The notes: a model not told the origin generated them from the sequence alone. Shown: positions 16,182 through 25,740, counted from the stretch's first letter. The stretch: DNA of 64,000 nucleotides from Blautia sp. MSJ-9 (GCF_018919065.1 NZ_JAHLQG010000034.1:80661-144660); one strand, 5' to 3'. Made by a program: numbers and translations.

Positions 16182-17498
16182 TTACTTTTTCTTACGGCTT
16201 GCCAGAACCATCTTACGCATAGATTTGATCATCTGGGTCAACGGACGCTTCGCCGGGCAGATATAACTGCAGCAGCCGCATTCGCAGCACTCCATACCAT
16301 CAAATTTCTGGAAGCTCTCCATGTCACCATGTTCTGCAAATGTTGCAAGTCTTGCAGGAATGACATGGCCGGGACAGACTCCTACGCATCTGCCACAGTT
16401 AATACATGCAGTCTGTTCTGCATCTGCCACATCGTCCTTTTCCAGACAGAGACAGGCAGAACTTGTCTTGATACATGGTACATGAGTATCGTACATAGCG
16501 AATCCCATCATAGGACCACCGGAAATTACTTTTGATACATTGTCTGTCAGTCCGCCGGCAGCCTCGATCAGCTCTGCCATATCTGTTCCAGAAAGAACTT
16601 CAAAGTTCTGCGGATTCTTAATCCCCTGTCCTGTTACTGTTACAATACGATCCATAACAGGTTTTCCAAGGATAACTGCTTCATAAACAGCGATTACGGT
16701 ATCTACGTTGTCAACAACACATCCTGCATCTGCCGGAAGCATAGTTGAATTGATTTCTCTGTCTGTGACAGCTTTGATCAGGAAGCGCTCACCACCCTGT
16801 GGGTACTTGGTCATCAGCTCTGCAACTTCGATACGCGGGATATCTTTTACCATTTCTTTCAACTTTGCAATACAGTCGGGCTTGTTATCCTCAATACAGA
16901 TATAACCCTTTGCATTGTCAAAAAGCTTCAGCATAACTCTTAAGCCCTCGATCAGCTTCTCAGAGTCATCCAGCATTCTTCTGTAATCGCTGGTAAGATA
17001 CGGTTCACACTCAGCACCGTTTACAAGAATATGATCGATCTTGTCTGGTTCCTTCGGAGCAAGTTTTACCTGTGTCGGGAATCCGGCACCGCCCATTCCC
17101 ACAACTCCGCCTTCTTTAATTCTTGCCAGGATCTCTTCCTTTGAAAGATCCTCCAGTCGTGCAGGAGTAAATTCCACACTTTCATACTGCTGGTCATTCT
17201 CAATGATAATAGAATTAACCGTGGATCCTGTTGCTGTCAGTCTCGGTTCGATTCCCTTTACTGTACCGGAAACAGATGCATGGATCGGTGATGAGACAAA
17301 GCCTGCAGCGTCCGCAATCTTCTGTCCTGCAAGCACGTGGTCTCCTTTCTGAACTACCGGTGCTGCCGGTGCGCCGATATGCTGTGAAAGAGGATATACC
17401 ATATCTCCCTTAGGCAGATATTTCGTTACCGGATTGTTCTTGGATAATTCTTTTCCGTCATAAGGATGAACACCACCCTTAAAGGTTAAAATTCCCAT
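16182..17498 (-). CDS. rnfC: Rnf complex subunit C
   Basis: The product has 438 residues. The glycine-rich GGVVGMGGAGFPTQVK and the NGAECEPYLTSDYR segment bind FMN and NADH as in Nqo1-type proteins. Two C-terminal [4Fe-4S] motifs, CINCGRCVGVCP and CCECGCCSYICP, follow. RnfC is the peripheral subunit that reduces NAD+. It opens the operon, with AAGGAGGG before the ATG. Confidence 0.97.
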   Translation of the reverse strand: MGILTFKGGVHPYDGKELSKNNPVTKYLPKGDMVYPLSQHIGAPAAPVVQKGDHVLAGQKIADAAGFVSSPIHASVSGTVKGIEPRLTATGSTVNSIIIENDQQYESVEFTPARLEDLSKEEILARIKEGGVVGMGGAGFPTQVKLAPKEPDKIDHILVNGAECEPYLTSDYRRMLDDSEKLIEGLRVMLKLFDNAKGYICIEDNKPDCIAKLKEMVKDIPRIEVAELMTKYPQGGERFLIKAVTDREINSTMLPADAGCVVDNVDTVIAVYEAVILGKPVMDRIVTVTGQGIKNPQNFEVLSGTDMAELIEAAGGLTDNVSKVISGGPMMGFAMYDTHVPCIKTSSACLCLEKDDVADAEQTACINCGRCVGVCPGHVIPARLATFAEHGDMESFQKFDGMECCECGCCSYICPAKRPLTQMIKSMRKMVLASRKKK

Positions 17499-17544
17499 TT
17501 TGTTCCCTCCTTTTTATATTAAGCATCTCAAGAGTATTTTTATC

Positions 17545-17582
17545 GTTACTGTTCTTTTGTACGTTCAGTAACATGATTTTGT
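17545..17582. repeat. GTTACTG repeat copy upstream of rnfC
   Basis: GTTACTGTTC (17545-17554) and CAGTAAC (17576-17582) form a 7-bp hairpin like the window's other copies. It lies within the rnfC 5' region, about 50-85 bases before the start codon. Confidence 0.6.
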
Positions 17583-17668
17583 TTTCCATCTCTTTTTGAT
17601 TGGCTTTTTTCGTAAATCGTTTTATATCCAGATCTTTTGTCTTTATTTAAGTAGCGATCTTTGATATC

Positions 17669-18532
17669 TTATTTTTCTTTTCTGTTTCTGATATTCTTCA
17701 GATTATGTAATTTGTATCCACGGTTCAGGTTTGGATACGCTTTTACGAAACGCTGCATATTGTGACCAACCTTTGCTGCCATAGCTTCTTTCTTCTTCTG
17801 AAGTTCTGCACTGATCTCAGCTACAGCTGCAGCACGTTTCTGCTCCATCTCTTTCAGCACTTCCACATCTCCCAGACGTTCTTTTACGCTCTCAAGAGTA
17901 GCCTCTTTGGCAAATCCAACACCTGCGATCTTCTCGTGCATCTTGACAAGCATTTCGTCCTTTGCCTGCTCCATAGCTGCCTCGATGACCGGCAGTTTCT
18001 CCTGAATACGGAAAGCTGCTGCTGCTGAGAAACCGAAGTCCACAACATAGGCAATTCCTATCACACATACTCCAATCTCCCCAACGAAAACCGGATACAG
18101 TGCAACGATATACTCCACAATCGGGTGAAGTACCTTAAACAGAAGAACTGTGAAGAAACCCCATCCAAGAGAAGCTCCCAGACAGATACGACCCTGAAAA
18201 TTGAATTTGTTCTCACTGTAATCCCACCAGGACGTATGGAAGATTGTTTCCATCAATACTGCAGTTACATATTCCAGTGCAGTTGCCACAACAACACCGC
18301 CAACATACAGCCATAACACATTCCCGCTGACCGGTCTCAGAATTACATAGACAGATACTGCCCCACATCCATATATCGTACACAACGGTCCGTTAATAAA
18401 GCCACGGTTTACATATTTCCCGCTCTTTACAGACACATAACAGGTCTCCCACACCCAGCCAAAGAAACTGTATATGATGAACCAATTAATGAGGTGATAA
18501 AAATCAATCCCCAAAATAGATAAATCCCACAT
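17669..18532 (-). CDS. CmpB family membrane protein (putative ABC transporter permease)
   Basis: The product has 287 residues: about five N-terminal membrane helices (residues 10-190) with the family hallmarks FFGWVWETCYVS and NRGFINGPLCTIYG, then a cytoplasmic C-terminal coiled coil rich in Ala, Glu and Lys. This is the CmpB (PF06541) family, usually named putative ABC transporter permease on weak grounds; no ATPase partner is nearby. AAGGAAG lies about 9 bases before the ATG. It is on the same strand as rnfC with a 170-base gap. The function is not established. Confidence 0.85.
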   Translation of the reverse strand: MWDLSILGIDFYHLINWFIIYSFFGWVWETCYVSVKSGKYVNRGFINGPLCTIYGCGAVSVYVILRPVSGNVLWLYVGGVVVATALEYVTAVLMETIFHTSWWDYSENKFNFQGRICLGASLGWGFFTVLLFKVLHPIVEYIVALYPVFVGEIGVCVIGIAYVVDFGFSAAAAFRIQEKLPVIEAAMEQAKDEMLVKMHEKIAGVGFAKEATLESVKERLGDVEVLKEMEQKRAAAVAEISAELQKKKEAMAAKVGHNMQRFVKAYPNLNRGYKLHNLKNIRNRKEK

Positions 18533-18667
18533 GCTTTTTCTTCCTTTTTTTGTATAATTTTTTCAATTACAGTTATACTATAAACCATTTTCAGAAAAAA
18601 AGCACTACCCAAATTTTAATTTTTTGTGTATAATTAAATACAATTTAGGAAAGGAAAAAACATTAAC

Positions 18668-19687
18668 ATGATTGTTAAAAAAATGCCCATTTTACAAGGG
18701 TTTCCGGACTTTGAGACTGTTAAATTTTTCACCGGAAAATACTTCCAAAAATACAATTTTTCACCTGTTTTTTATGACATAGAAACCACCGGATTGTCCC
18801 GAAAATCCACATTTTTGTACCTTATCGGAGCTGTTGGAATTGAAGATGAAACTTGGTATTTTTACCAGTGGATGGCGGAAAATGATAAGGAAGAAGAGAC
18901 AATTCTGAGAATTTTTTCACAATTTCTGGAGCAGTATGATTTGTTAATTTCTTACAATGGAGAACGGTTTGATCAGCCTTATCTGGAAGCGAGATACGAA
19001 AAATATGGTCTGCCATCTCCGTTTGAGGGAAAAACTTCTCTCGATCTGTATCTGACATTGAAACCTTTGAAGACACTTTTGAAACTTCCGGCCATGAAAC
19101 AGCCATGCCTGGAGGAATTTCTTGGAATTAAAGACAGGATTTATGACAATGGTAAAGAATGTATTCAGCTTTATAAAGATTTTATGAAGAAAAGAGACTC
19201 TCTTATGGCTGAGGAGATCTTGGGACATAACTTGGAGGATGTGCTGGGACTGGGAAGGATTTTTGAAATGCTTGGGTATCTTTGCATTTATGATTCGGAG
19301 TATGAAGTTACATATGCGGAAGCAGATGAAGAAAATGTTATTTTTGTACTAAAACTCTTCTTCTCTCTTCCGGCTGAGTTTTCTAACGGAAATGGAACTT
19401 TTTATATTACAGGAAAAGATAAAGAAGTGAAGCTCATTGTCCAGACAGAACAAGGACGGCTGAAACAGCATTATAAGAATTATAAAGACTATTACTATCT
19501 GCCAGATGAAGATACCGTTATTCCGAAAGCACTTGGAAGCGGAATTGATAAGAAACACCGCAAAGCAGCCACAAAAGATACCTGTTATACATGGTTCAAT
19601 TGTACAGAACAGTTTCTGCAAAATCTGCAAATACAAAAACAGTATCTGGAACATACTCTTCCGTATCTTTTAGCGCATTTAAAATGA
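18668..19687 (+). CDS. Ribonuclease H-like exonuclease domain protein (YprB family)
   Basis: The product has 339 residues with a DEDD-type 3'-5' exonuclease fold: DIETTGL (Asp38, Glu40), SYNGERFDQPYLEAR and GHNLEDVLGL supply the acidic residues. Bacillus YprB has the same arrangement, though its substrate is unknown. The C-terminal 100 residues look like an added domain, without TPR repeats that I can see. It is the only plus-strand gene between 1.5 and 30 kb. A TATAAT at 18629-18634 precedes it with a poor -35 box. Confidence 0.88.
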   Translation: MIVKKMPILQGFPDFETVKFFTGKYFQKYNFSPVFYDIETTGLSRKSTFLYLIGAVGIEDETWYFYQWMAENDKEEETILRIFSQFLEQYDLLISYNGERFDQPYLEARYEKYGLPSPFEGKTSLDLYLTLKPLKTLLKLPAMKQPCLEEFLGIKDRIYDNGKECIQLYKDFMKKRDSLMAEEILGHNLEDVLGLGRIFEMLGYLCIYDSEYEVTYAEADEENVIFVLKLFFSLPAEFSNGNGTFYITGKDKEVKLIVQTEQGRLKQHYKNYKDYYYLPDEDTVIPKALGSGIDKKHRKAATKDTCYTWFNCTEQFLQNLQIQKQYLEHTLPYLLAHLK

Positions 19688-19771
19688 TATAAATTCTCAT
19701 TGATATTTTTTCTACAATAATATTAGTCAGACCGTTCTATTACTTATTAGAAAAGTCAATTTTTTAATATA

Positions 19772-19818
19772 AAAACACCGCTATTACAGCTCAAAGTTGT
19801 AAATAGCGGTATTTATTA
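19772..19818. terminator. Bidirectional terminator between YprB-like gene and rpsA
   Basis: ACCGCTATT (19777-19785) and AATAGCGGT (19802-19810) form a 9-bp stem with T-rich flanks on both strands, between convergent genes. Confidence 0.8.
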
Positions 19819-19841
19819 TCTCAAGAAATATTCTCTATGAA

Positions 19842-20918
19842 TTATTCTTCTGTGCTCTCTTCAACTGGTGCTTCGAGAGCTTTCATGCTCAGGCTGATCT
19901 TCTTGTCTTCACCGTTGAAGTCAACAACCTTAGCTTCGATTTCCTGTCCGATTGACAGTACGTCTGATGGTTTTGCAACATGCTCTCTGGAAATCTGAGA
20001 TACATGAAGAAGTGCATCTACGCCAGGTGCGAGTTCTACGAATGCACCGAAGTCTGTCATACGTGCAACTTTACCTTTTACTACGTTTCCTACAGCGAAG
20101 TCCTCAGCTGCTGTGAGCCATGGATTCTCTTCCGGGAATTTAAGGGAAAGTGCGATCTTATCTCCTTTGATCTCTTTGATAAGAACTTTTACAGTGTCAC
20201 CAACGTTGAATACTTTCTTCGGATTCTCTACTCTGCCCCAGGACATTTCGGAGATGTGAAGAAGTCCGTCAGCTCCGCCGAGATCGATGAATGCACCGAA
20301 ATCTGTAACGTTCTTAACAGTTCCTTCAACTGTATCGCCAACATGGATTTTCTCCATTAATTCTTTCTGTTTTTCTGCTTTCTCAGCAAGAAGAAGCTGT
20401 TTACGGTTACCGATGATACGACGTCTTCTTGGGTTGAATTCTGTGATCACGAATTCGATTTCCTGATCTGCATATTTAGAAAGGTCTTTCTCATATGTGT
20501 CGGAAACGAGGCTTGCAGGAATAAATACTCTTGCTTCGTCTACGTTTACGCAAAGTCCGCCATCAAGTACCTGAGATACAGTAGCTTTTAATACTTCCTG
20601 ATTCTCAAATGCTTCTTCAAGACGTTTGTTACCTTTCTCTGCTGCCAGTCTCTTATAAGTAAGAGTAACCTGACCTTCTCCATCATTTACTTTGAGAACT
20701 TTTGCTTCCATTGTGTCGCCAACGTGAACAGCATCTGTGAGTACAAGGCTTGCATCGTTAGAGTATTCGTTCTTTGTGATAATACCGTCTGCTTTATAAC
20801 CGATATTCAGAATAATCTCATCTTCTTTTACATCGATGACAGTACCCTGTACAATCTCTCCATTTCTGATAGTTTTTACGGAATCTTCCAGCATCTGTTC
20901 AAAACTTAATTCTGACAT
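19842..20918 (-). CDS. rpsA: Ribosomal protein S1-like protein, four S1 domains
   Basis: The product has 358 residues with four S1 RNA-binding domains, roughly at 15-80, 98-165, 185-253 and 270-340. GAFIDLGGADGLLHISEMSW and GAFVELAPGVDALLHVSQIS are the clearest copies. It is shorter than the six-domain S1 of Escherichia coli, as usual in Firmicutes, where S1 proteins aid translation initiation or RNA handling. The ATG at 20918 with GGAGG 9 bases upstream is preferred to an ATG at 20936. It therefore overlaps the end of ispH by 20 bases in another frame, which implies coupled translation. Confidence 0.94.
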   Translation of the reverse strand: MSELSFEQMLEDSVKTIRNGEIVQGTVIDVKEDEIILNIGYKADGIITKNEYSNDASLVLTDAVHVGDTMEAKVLKVNDGEGQVTLTYKRLAAEKGNKRLEEAFENQEVLKATVSQVLDGGLCVNVDEARVFIPASLVSDTYEKDLSKYADQEIEFVITEFNPRRRRIIGNRKQLLLAEKAEKQKELMEKIHVGDTVEGTVKNVTDFGAFIDLGGADGLLHISEMSWGRVENPKKVFNVGDTVKVLIKEIKGDKIALSLKFPEENPWLTAAEDFAVGNVVKGKVARMTDFGAFVELAPGVDALLHVSQISREHVAKPSDVLSIGQEIEAKVVDFNGEDKKISLSMKALEAPVEESTEE

Positions 20919-21777
20919 GTTCTTGAACCTCCTCAATAATTTTCTTTGGGGTGGAAGCCCCTGCTGTAATACCTACATAACTACTGCATTGGAACATTTC
21001 AGAATCCAAGTCTACAGGTGTTTGTATATAGTAAGTATTTCCACATTCCTTTTTGCATATTTCAAACAGCTTTTGAGTATTGGAACTATGGCGGCCGCCT
21101 ACGACCAGCATAGTGTCTACCTCTCCGGCTATGTTTTTTGCTTCTTTCTGCCGTTCTTCGGTAGCATTACAAATAGTGTTTAAAATATTAAGAATATTTA
21201 AAACATTATTATCATACCTCTTTTTGCGGAGAATTTCAACTAAATCTTTAAATTTGTTGTAATTAAATGTCGTCTGGGACACAATACTTATTTTTTTCCC
21301 TTTTGGAGGTACAAATGCGTCTGCTTCTTCCTGGTTTTTGATCACTGTGTAGGGACCCTGACACCAGCCGCAGATGCCCTGGACTTCGGGGTGGTCTTTG
21401 TCGCCGATGATAATCACGTGTTTTCCAGCAATGCTTTCTTTCTCTACGATGCGGTGGATTTTCAGAACGAAGGGGCAGGTGACATCTACGTAGGAGATGT
21501 CTTTTTCCTTCAGTTTATCGTAGATCGGTTTCCCTACACCATGAGAACGGATCACTACAATGCCGTTCTGCAGGTTTTCATCGGGTGCATCTAAGCTCTC
21601 TTCTGTGATGACGTGAACGCCTTTGGCTTCCAAATCTGATACTACCTCTTCGTTGTGGATGATCGGACCCAGCGTGAAGATCGGTTTCTGTTCTGTATCG
21701 ATCAGTTCATAGACTTTGTCTACTGCGCGTTTGACGCCAAAGCAGAAGCCGGCCGTTTCTGCTACTTTTACTTTCAT
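20899..21777 (-). CDS. ispH: 4-hydroxy-3-methylbut-2-enyl diphosphate reductase
   Basis: The product has 292 residues. It has the three cluster cysteines (Cys12 in GFCFGVKRA, one in DVTCPFV and one in NTICNATEERQ), plus HPEVQGICGW and VVGGRHSSNT. IspH makes IPP and DMAPP, the last step of the methylerythritol phosphate pathway, using an Fe-S centre. In some Clostridia ispH and S1 are fused into one protein; here they are separate genes that overlap. Length is normal. Confidence 0.96.
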   Translation of the reverse strand: MKVKVAETAGFCFGVKRAVDKVYELIDTEQKPIFTLGPIIHNEEVVSDLEAKGVHVITEESLDAPDENLQNGIVVIRSHGVGKPIYDKLKEKDISYVDVTCPFVLKIHRIVEKESIAGKHVIIIGDKDHPEVQGICGWCQGPYTVIKNQEEADAFVPPKGKKISIVSQTTFNYNKFKDLVEILRKKRYDNNVLNILNILNTICNATEERQKEAKNIAGEVDTMLVVGGRHSSNTQKLFEICKKECGNTYYIQTPVDLDSEMFQCSSYVGITAGASTPKKIIEEVQEHVRIKF

Positions 21778-21895
21778 AAATAATCCTTTCGCTCTGTACA
21801 GTTATACACATATCTATTTCTCGATAGTAATTTCTTTAGCAGGAAATAATAAATCATCAATATCAAAGAAATTGCATGGTTTTCAATATAAAATA

Positions 21896-22573
21896 CTATT
21901 TCTGTACTTTTTCCTTATATACATTAAGGATGGCATTTACAACATCATCAATTCCCATTTCTGAGGAATCTACAAGTACTGCATCGTCTGCCTGTTTGAG
22001 AGGAGAAACTTCACGGTTCATATCGCGTTCATCGCGCTCGATGATGTCCTTACGGATCTGGTCGAGGTTGAACATTTCTCCTTTCTGCTCGTATTCGAGG
22101 GCTCTTCTTCTGGCTCTGGTGTCGGCGCTGGCGGTGAGGTAAATCTTTACTTCAGCGTTCGGAAGGATGGTTGTTCCGATATCTCGTCCGTCCATAACTA
22201 CATCGTTCTTCTCTGCCAGAGTTCTCTGGAGTTTCAGAAGATGTGCTCTTACTTTTGCATTTGCGGAACTTTTGGATGCCATGTTTCCTACCTGTTCGGT
22301 GCGGAGCATGGAGTTGACGTTCTCGCCGTTGAGGATTACGATCTGTTCTCCGTTTTTATATTCGATAGAGATGTCTGCGCCGGAACATGCGGCTTCGATC
22401 TCGTCCTGGCTGTCGCCGTTTACGCCATGGTTGAGGAGATATAAGGCCATTGCTCTGTACATGGCTCCTGTGTCTACATAGATAAATGATAATTCTTTCG
22501 CCACTTTTTTGGCGATAGTGCTCTTTCCTGCTCCTGCAGGTCCGTCGATGGCAATATTACATCCCATTTTCAC
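21896..22573 (-). CDS. cmk: Cytidylate kinase
   Basis: The product has 225 residues. Walker A GPAGAGKST, the substrate motif MDGRDIGTTILP and the lid RARRRALEYEQKGE identify CMP/dCMP kinase, which makes CDP for nucleic acid and phospholipid synthesis. Start choice: GTG at 22573 (AGGAGG 4 bases upstream) or ATG at 22567 (10 bases); both are reasonable. It precedes ispH-rpsA on the same strand, an arrangement frequent in Clostridia. Confidence 0.96.
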   Translation of the reverse strand: MKMGCNIAIDGPAGAGKSTIAKKVAKELSFIYVDTGAMYRAMALYLLNHGVNGDSQDEIEAACSGADISIEYKNGEQIVILNGENVNSMLRTEQVGNMASKSSANAKVRAHLLKLQRTLAEKNDVVMDGRDIGTTILPNAEVKIYLTASADTRARRRALEYEQKGEMFNLDQIRKDIIERDERDMNREVSPLKQADDAVLVDSSEMGIDDVVNAILNVYKEKVQK

Positions 22574-22636
22574 GGTTCCTCCTGTTTCTATTATTTAAAC
22601 AGATTTCTCTGTCTTATTGCTTAATATTTATATTTA

Positions 22637-22659
22637 ATCAAGCGGATAATGTATAGCCG
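22637..22659. repeat. Partial copy of the upstream ATCCGCTTGA repeat
   Basis: ATCAAGCGGATAA (22637-22649) matches the left part of the 35.7 kb copy and lies about 65 bases before the cmk start. The second arm is not conserved here. Confidence 0.35.
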
Positions 22660-22728
22660 AATCATATCATAGATATAATTTTCTTACAAGATACTGCCTT
22701 ATCTGCTTACTTCTATAATAGTTTTACT

Positions 22729-22787
22729 GTTACTGGTTGCTGTCCATTAACACTCTATGTGGGCTAGTATCATGTGAACAGAGTAAC
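22729..22787. repeat. GTTACTG repeat copy between cmk and the flavoprotein gene
   Basis: GTTACTG (22729-22735) and GTGAACAGAGTAAC (22774-22787) are inverted. The right arm is the 4.35 kb terminal sequence with two bases added. The spacing (59 bp in all) suggests a shortened relative of the MITE-like element. Confidence 0.55.
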
Positions 22788-22796
22788 GATCATCGA

Positions 22797-24149
22797 TTAT
22801 TGTATCGCCTGCGCTGCCAGATATGCGGTTGACCAGGCAATCTGTAAGTTATATCCACCTGTCACTGCATCCAGATCCAGCACTTCGCCTGCGAAGTAAA
22901 GACCTGAGATTTTCTTTGATTCCATGGTTCCAGGGTTAATCTCTTTTACGGAAACGCCACCTTTGGTGATGATGGCTTCTTTGAACTCACCCATTCCTGT
23001 GATGGTAAACGGGAATGCCTTTATGAGGTCAATAAAGTGCTGGCGTTCTTCTCTGGAGATGTCATGGATTTTCTTATCTGCCGGGATTCCACCCAGCTCC
23101 AGCATAACTGGTGTCAAAGACGATGGGAAAAGTACGCCGATGACGTTCTTGAACTGTTTGTTCTGTCCTGCTTCGAATTCACGCAGGATTCTGGCATCAA
23201 GCTGTTCTTTTGTAAGAGCCGGTTTGAGATCCAGATATGCGGACATTTCACCATTTGGAGCTTTTGCCAGTTTTGCGCCGATGTGAGCACTGGCAGACAG
23301 GATCATCGGACCTGTAACTCCGAAGTGAGTAAACATCATTTCACCGAAATCTTCATACAGTACTTTCTTGCCGTTCTTTATGGTAAGTCCCGTGTTCTTC
23401 AGAGAAAGACCCTGAAGTTTCGGGATATAGTCTTCTTTTGTCTTTAATGGAACCAGAGATGGGCTGATGTCTGTGACTTTCAGTCCCAGTTCCTTTGCAA
23501 AGCGGTATCCGTCTCCTGTGGAGCCTGTACTCTGATAGGAGAATCCACCGGTAGCCACGATGACTGCATCACCTTCCATGAAGGTACCATCTTCAAGAAT
23601 TACTCCTGTAATCTTCTCTTTTTCTTTACCATCAGCCTTTTCTGCCTTATTTTTTAATTTAGCAGTTGCTACGTCTGTTGAGTTGTTTCCTGAATTACTT
23701 TCTGACTTATTCTCTGTTTCGCTGTCTGCTGCAGATTCTTTTACGATTTCTTTTACAGCTGTATGCAGATGAATCTTTGCTCCTGCTTTCTTCAGTTCCC
23801 GTTCCAGGGCACGGATGATATCTGAGGAATGGTCAGATTGTGGAAAAACACGGTTTCCTCTTTCTACTTTCAGAGGGACGCCTGCTTCTTCAAAGAAATT
23901 CATGACGTCCTGTGGACCAAATGAATAGAATCCACTGTAGAGGAACTTCGGGTTACTCATTACTGCCAGGAAAAGTTCTTCTGTGTCGCAGGCATTAGCT
24001 ACGTTGCATCTGCCTTTTCCTGTGATGAATACTTTCTTACCGAGTTTCTCGTTTTTTTCTAATATATGAACTTCATGATGGTTGCGGGCTGCGAAAACTC
24101 CCGCCATCATGCCGGCAGCTCCGCCGCCGATGATCAAAACTTTACTCAT
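22797..24149 (-). CDS. BaiN/HI0933-like FAD-dependent oxidoreductase
   Basis: The product has 450 residues. The N-terminal GGGAAGMMAGVFAARN dinucleotide-binding motif, GKKVFITGKGRCNV, a central VIVATGGFSYQSTGSTGDGYRFA and the C-terminal GEVLDLDAVTGGYNLQIAWSTA are characteristic of the HI0933/YhiN/BaiN family of flavoproteins. Specific substrates are mostly unknown; BaiN itself acts in bile acid 7-dehydroxylation, but most homologues do not. A roughly 40-residue low-complexity insert (about 139-178, rich in Ser, Asn, Glu and Lys) interrupts the middle domain. The gene appears monocistronic. Confidence 0.88.
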   Translation of the reverse strand: MSKVLIIGGGAAGMMAGVFAARNHHEVHILEKNEKLGKKVFITGKGRCNVANACDTEELFLAVMSNPKFLYSGFYSFGPQDVMNFFEEAGVPLKVERGNRVFPQSDHSSDIIRALERELKKAGAKIHLHTAVKEIVKESAADSETENKSESNSGNNSTDVATAKLKNKAEKADGKEKEKITGVILEDGTFMEGDAVIVATGGFSYQSTGSTGDGYRFAKELGLKVTDISPSLVPLKTKEDYIPKLQGLSLKNTGLTIKNGKKVLYEDFGEMMFTHFGVTGPMILSASAHIGAKLAKAPNGEMSAYLDLKPALTKEQLDARILREFEAGQNKQFKNVIGVLFPSSLTPVMLELGGIPADKKIHDISREERQHFIDLIKAFPFTITGMGEFKEAIITKGGVSVKEINPGTMESKKISGLYFAGEVLDLDAVTGGYNLQIAWSTAYLAAQAIQ

Positions 24150-24188
24150 GGAATGTCCTCCTAATATTACATTCCTCTATAATAACGC

Positions 24189-24216
24189 AAAGGAGCCTGC
24201 CTGCGCAAGCTCCTTT
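24189..24216. terminator. Terminator after the carboxyltransferase-pump operon
   Basis: AAAGGAGC (24189-24196) and GCTCCTTT (24209-24216) form an 8-bp stem, T-flanked on both strands, 22 bases beyond the stop of the 5S-type subunit gene (24238, minus strand). Confidence 0.7.
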
Positions 24217-24237
24217 TTCTCGTTTGGACATATTTAA

Positions 24238-25650
24238 TTAAACCGGATAAGCTCCGTTCTTTTTGTCAGCTGCTTTTTCGTCAACTTTTGTTTTCTGAGC
24301 CTGACGATATTTGAAGAAGTCCATAGCCACCTGTGGGAACAGCGCGTATGTTAATACGTCTTCATCCTGTTCTTTGTACTGAGCCATTTCACTTTCGAGT
24401 TTTTCAAGCTCATTGTCAAGAAGGTCTGCAGGACGGCATGTGATCGGTTTCTCATCGCCGATGCACTTCTTCTGTACTTCCGGATTAAACGGTTTTACAG
24501 TTGCGCCGTATTTTCCTAACAGGATATCCTTTGTTTCTTTTGTAACCATTTTGTATCTCTCGCCCATAAGTACGTTGAATACAGCCTGTGTACCAACGAT
24601 CTGTGAAGACGGAGTTACAAGTGGCGGCTCGCCGAGGTCTTTACGTACACGCGGAACTTCCTCAAGAACATCGTAGAATTTGTCTTCTGCGTGCTGTTCT
24701 TTTAACTGGGAAGTCAGGTTGGAGAGCATACCGCCCGGTACCTGGTACAGTAAAGTCTTGATGTTAACACCAAGGTTCTTCGGATTGAGCAGTCCGCTGT
24801 CAAGAGCTTCGTCACGGATCGGACGGAAGTAGTCAGCGATCTCAGAAAGAAGTTTCTGGTCAAATCCTGTATCATATGGTGTTCCCTTAAATGTCTCAAC
24901 CATAACTTCTGTTGCAGGCTGGGATGTTCCCAGTGCGAATGGAGACATTGCTGTATCGATGATATCTACACCAGCTTCTACTGCTTTTAAGTAAGTCATG
25001 GAAGCTACACCGGATGTGTAATGTGTATGAAGGTCGATCGGGATCTTAACTGTTTCTTTTAATGCTGTTACAAGCTCTGTAGCTTTGTTTGGAAGGAGAA
25101 GACCTGCCATATCTTTGATACAGATGGAATCAGCGCCCATATCTTCGATACGTTTTGCAATGTCCGTCCAGTATTCCAGTGTGTAAGCATCTCCTAATGT
25201 ATAGGAAAGAGCTACCTGTGCATGAGCCTTCTCTTTGTTTGCAGCGCTTACAGCTGTCTGCAGGTTACGAAGGTCATTGAGGCAGTCAAAAATACGGATG
25301 ATGTCGATTCCGTTTGCAGCAGATTTCTGTACGAAATATTCTACAACGTCATCTGCGTATGGACGGTATCCAAGGATGTTCTGTCCACGGAAGAGCATCT
25401 GAAGTTTTGTGTTCTTGAAGCCGTCACGTAATTTACGAAGTCTTTCCCATGGATCTTCGTGAAGGAAACGAAGGGATGCATCGAATGTTGCACCACCCCA
25501 GCACTCTACTGCGTGATAGCCAACTTTATCAAGTTTATCTACGATCGGAAGCATCTGTTCTGTGGTCATACGTGTTGCGATCTGAGACTGATGAGCATCA
25601 CGGAGAATGGTTTCCACAATTTTAACAGGTTTTTTCTCTAATTCTGCCAT
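24238..25650 (-). CDS. Oxaloacetate decarboxylase alpha / 5S-type carboxyltransferase subunit
   Basis: The product has 470 residues. It has the pyruvate carboxyltransferase barrel: LRDAHQS near the start, the metal and lysine motif CIKDMAGLLLP, and the LHTH metal ligands, followed by the PYC_OADA-like domain. This chemistry transfers CO2 between a 2-oxo acid (oxaloacetate or pyruvate) and biotin. It ends soon after that domain and lacks the fused biotinyl domain of one-chain OadA. The biotin carrier is instead the separate gene two upstream, as in the 5S subunit of transcarboxylase. It follows the beta-subunit gene by 90 bases. Confidence 0.92.
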   Translation of the reverse strand: MAELEKKPVKIVETILRDAHQSQIATRMTTEQMLPIVDKLDKVGYHAVECWGGATFDASLRFLHEDPWERLRKLRDGFKNTKLQMLFRGQNILGYRPYADDVVEYFVQKSAANGIDIIRIFDCLNDLRNLQTAVSAANKEKAHAQVALSYTLGDAYTLEYWTDIAKRIEDMGADSICIKDMAGLLLPNKATELVTALKETVKIPIDLHTHYTSGVASMTYLKAVEAGVDIIDTAMSPFALGTSQPATEVMVETFKGTPYDTGFDQKLLSEIADYFRPIRDEALDSGLLNPKNLGVNIKTLLYQVPGGMLSNLTSQLKEQHAEDKFYDVLEEVPRVRKDLGEPPLVTPSSQIVGTQAVFNVLMGERYKMVTKETKDILLGKYGATVKPFNPEVQKKCIGDEKPITCRPADLLDNELEKLESEMAQYKEQDEDVLTYALFPQVAMDFFKYRQAQKTKVDEKAADKKNGAYPV

Positions 25651-25698
25651 TATAAAATCTCCTTATATAGTTCTAAAAATCCGAAAATTCTCCCGCTG

Positions 25699-25717
25699 TT
25701 ACCGCAGTATGCGGTAA
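25699..25717 (-). other. Intercistronic hairpin before the 5S-type gene
   Basis: TTACCGCA (25699-25706) and TGCGGTAA (25710-25717) form an 8-bp stem with a 3-base loop in the 90-base gap after the beta-subunit gene. No T-run follows on the minus strand, so it may shape mRNA processing or stability rather than stop transcription. Confidence 0.5.
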
Positions 25718-25740
25718 AAACAGGAAAACGATTGATTCAA

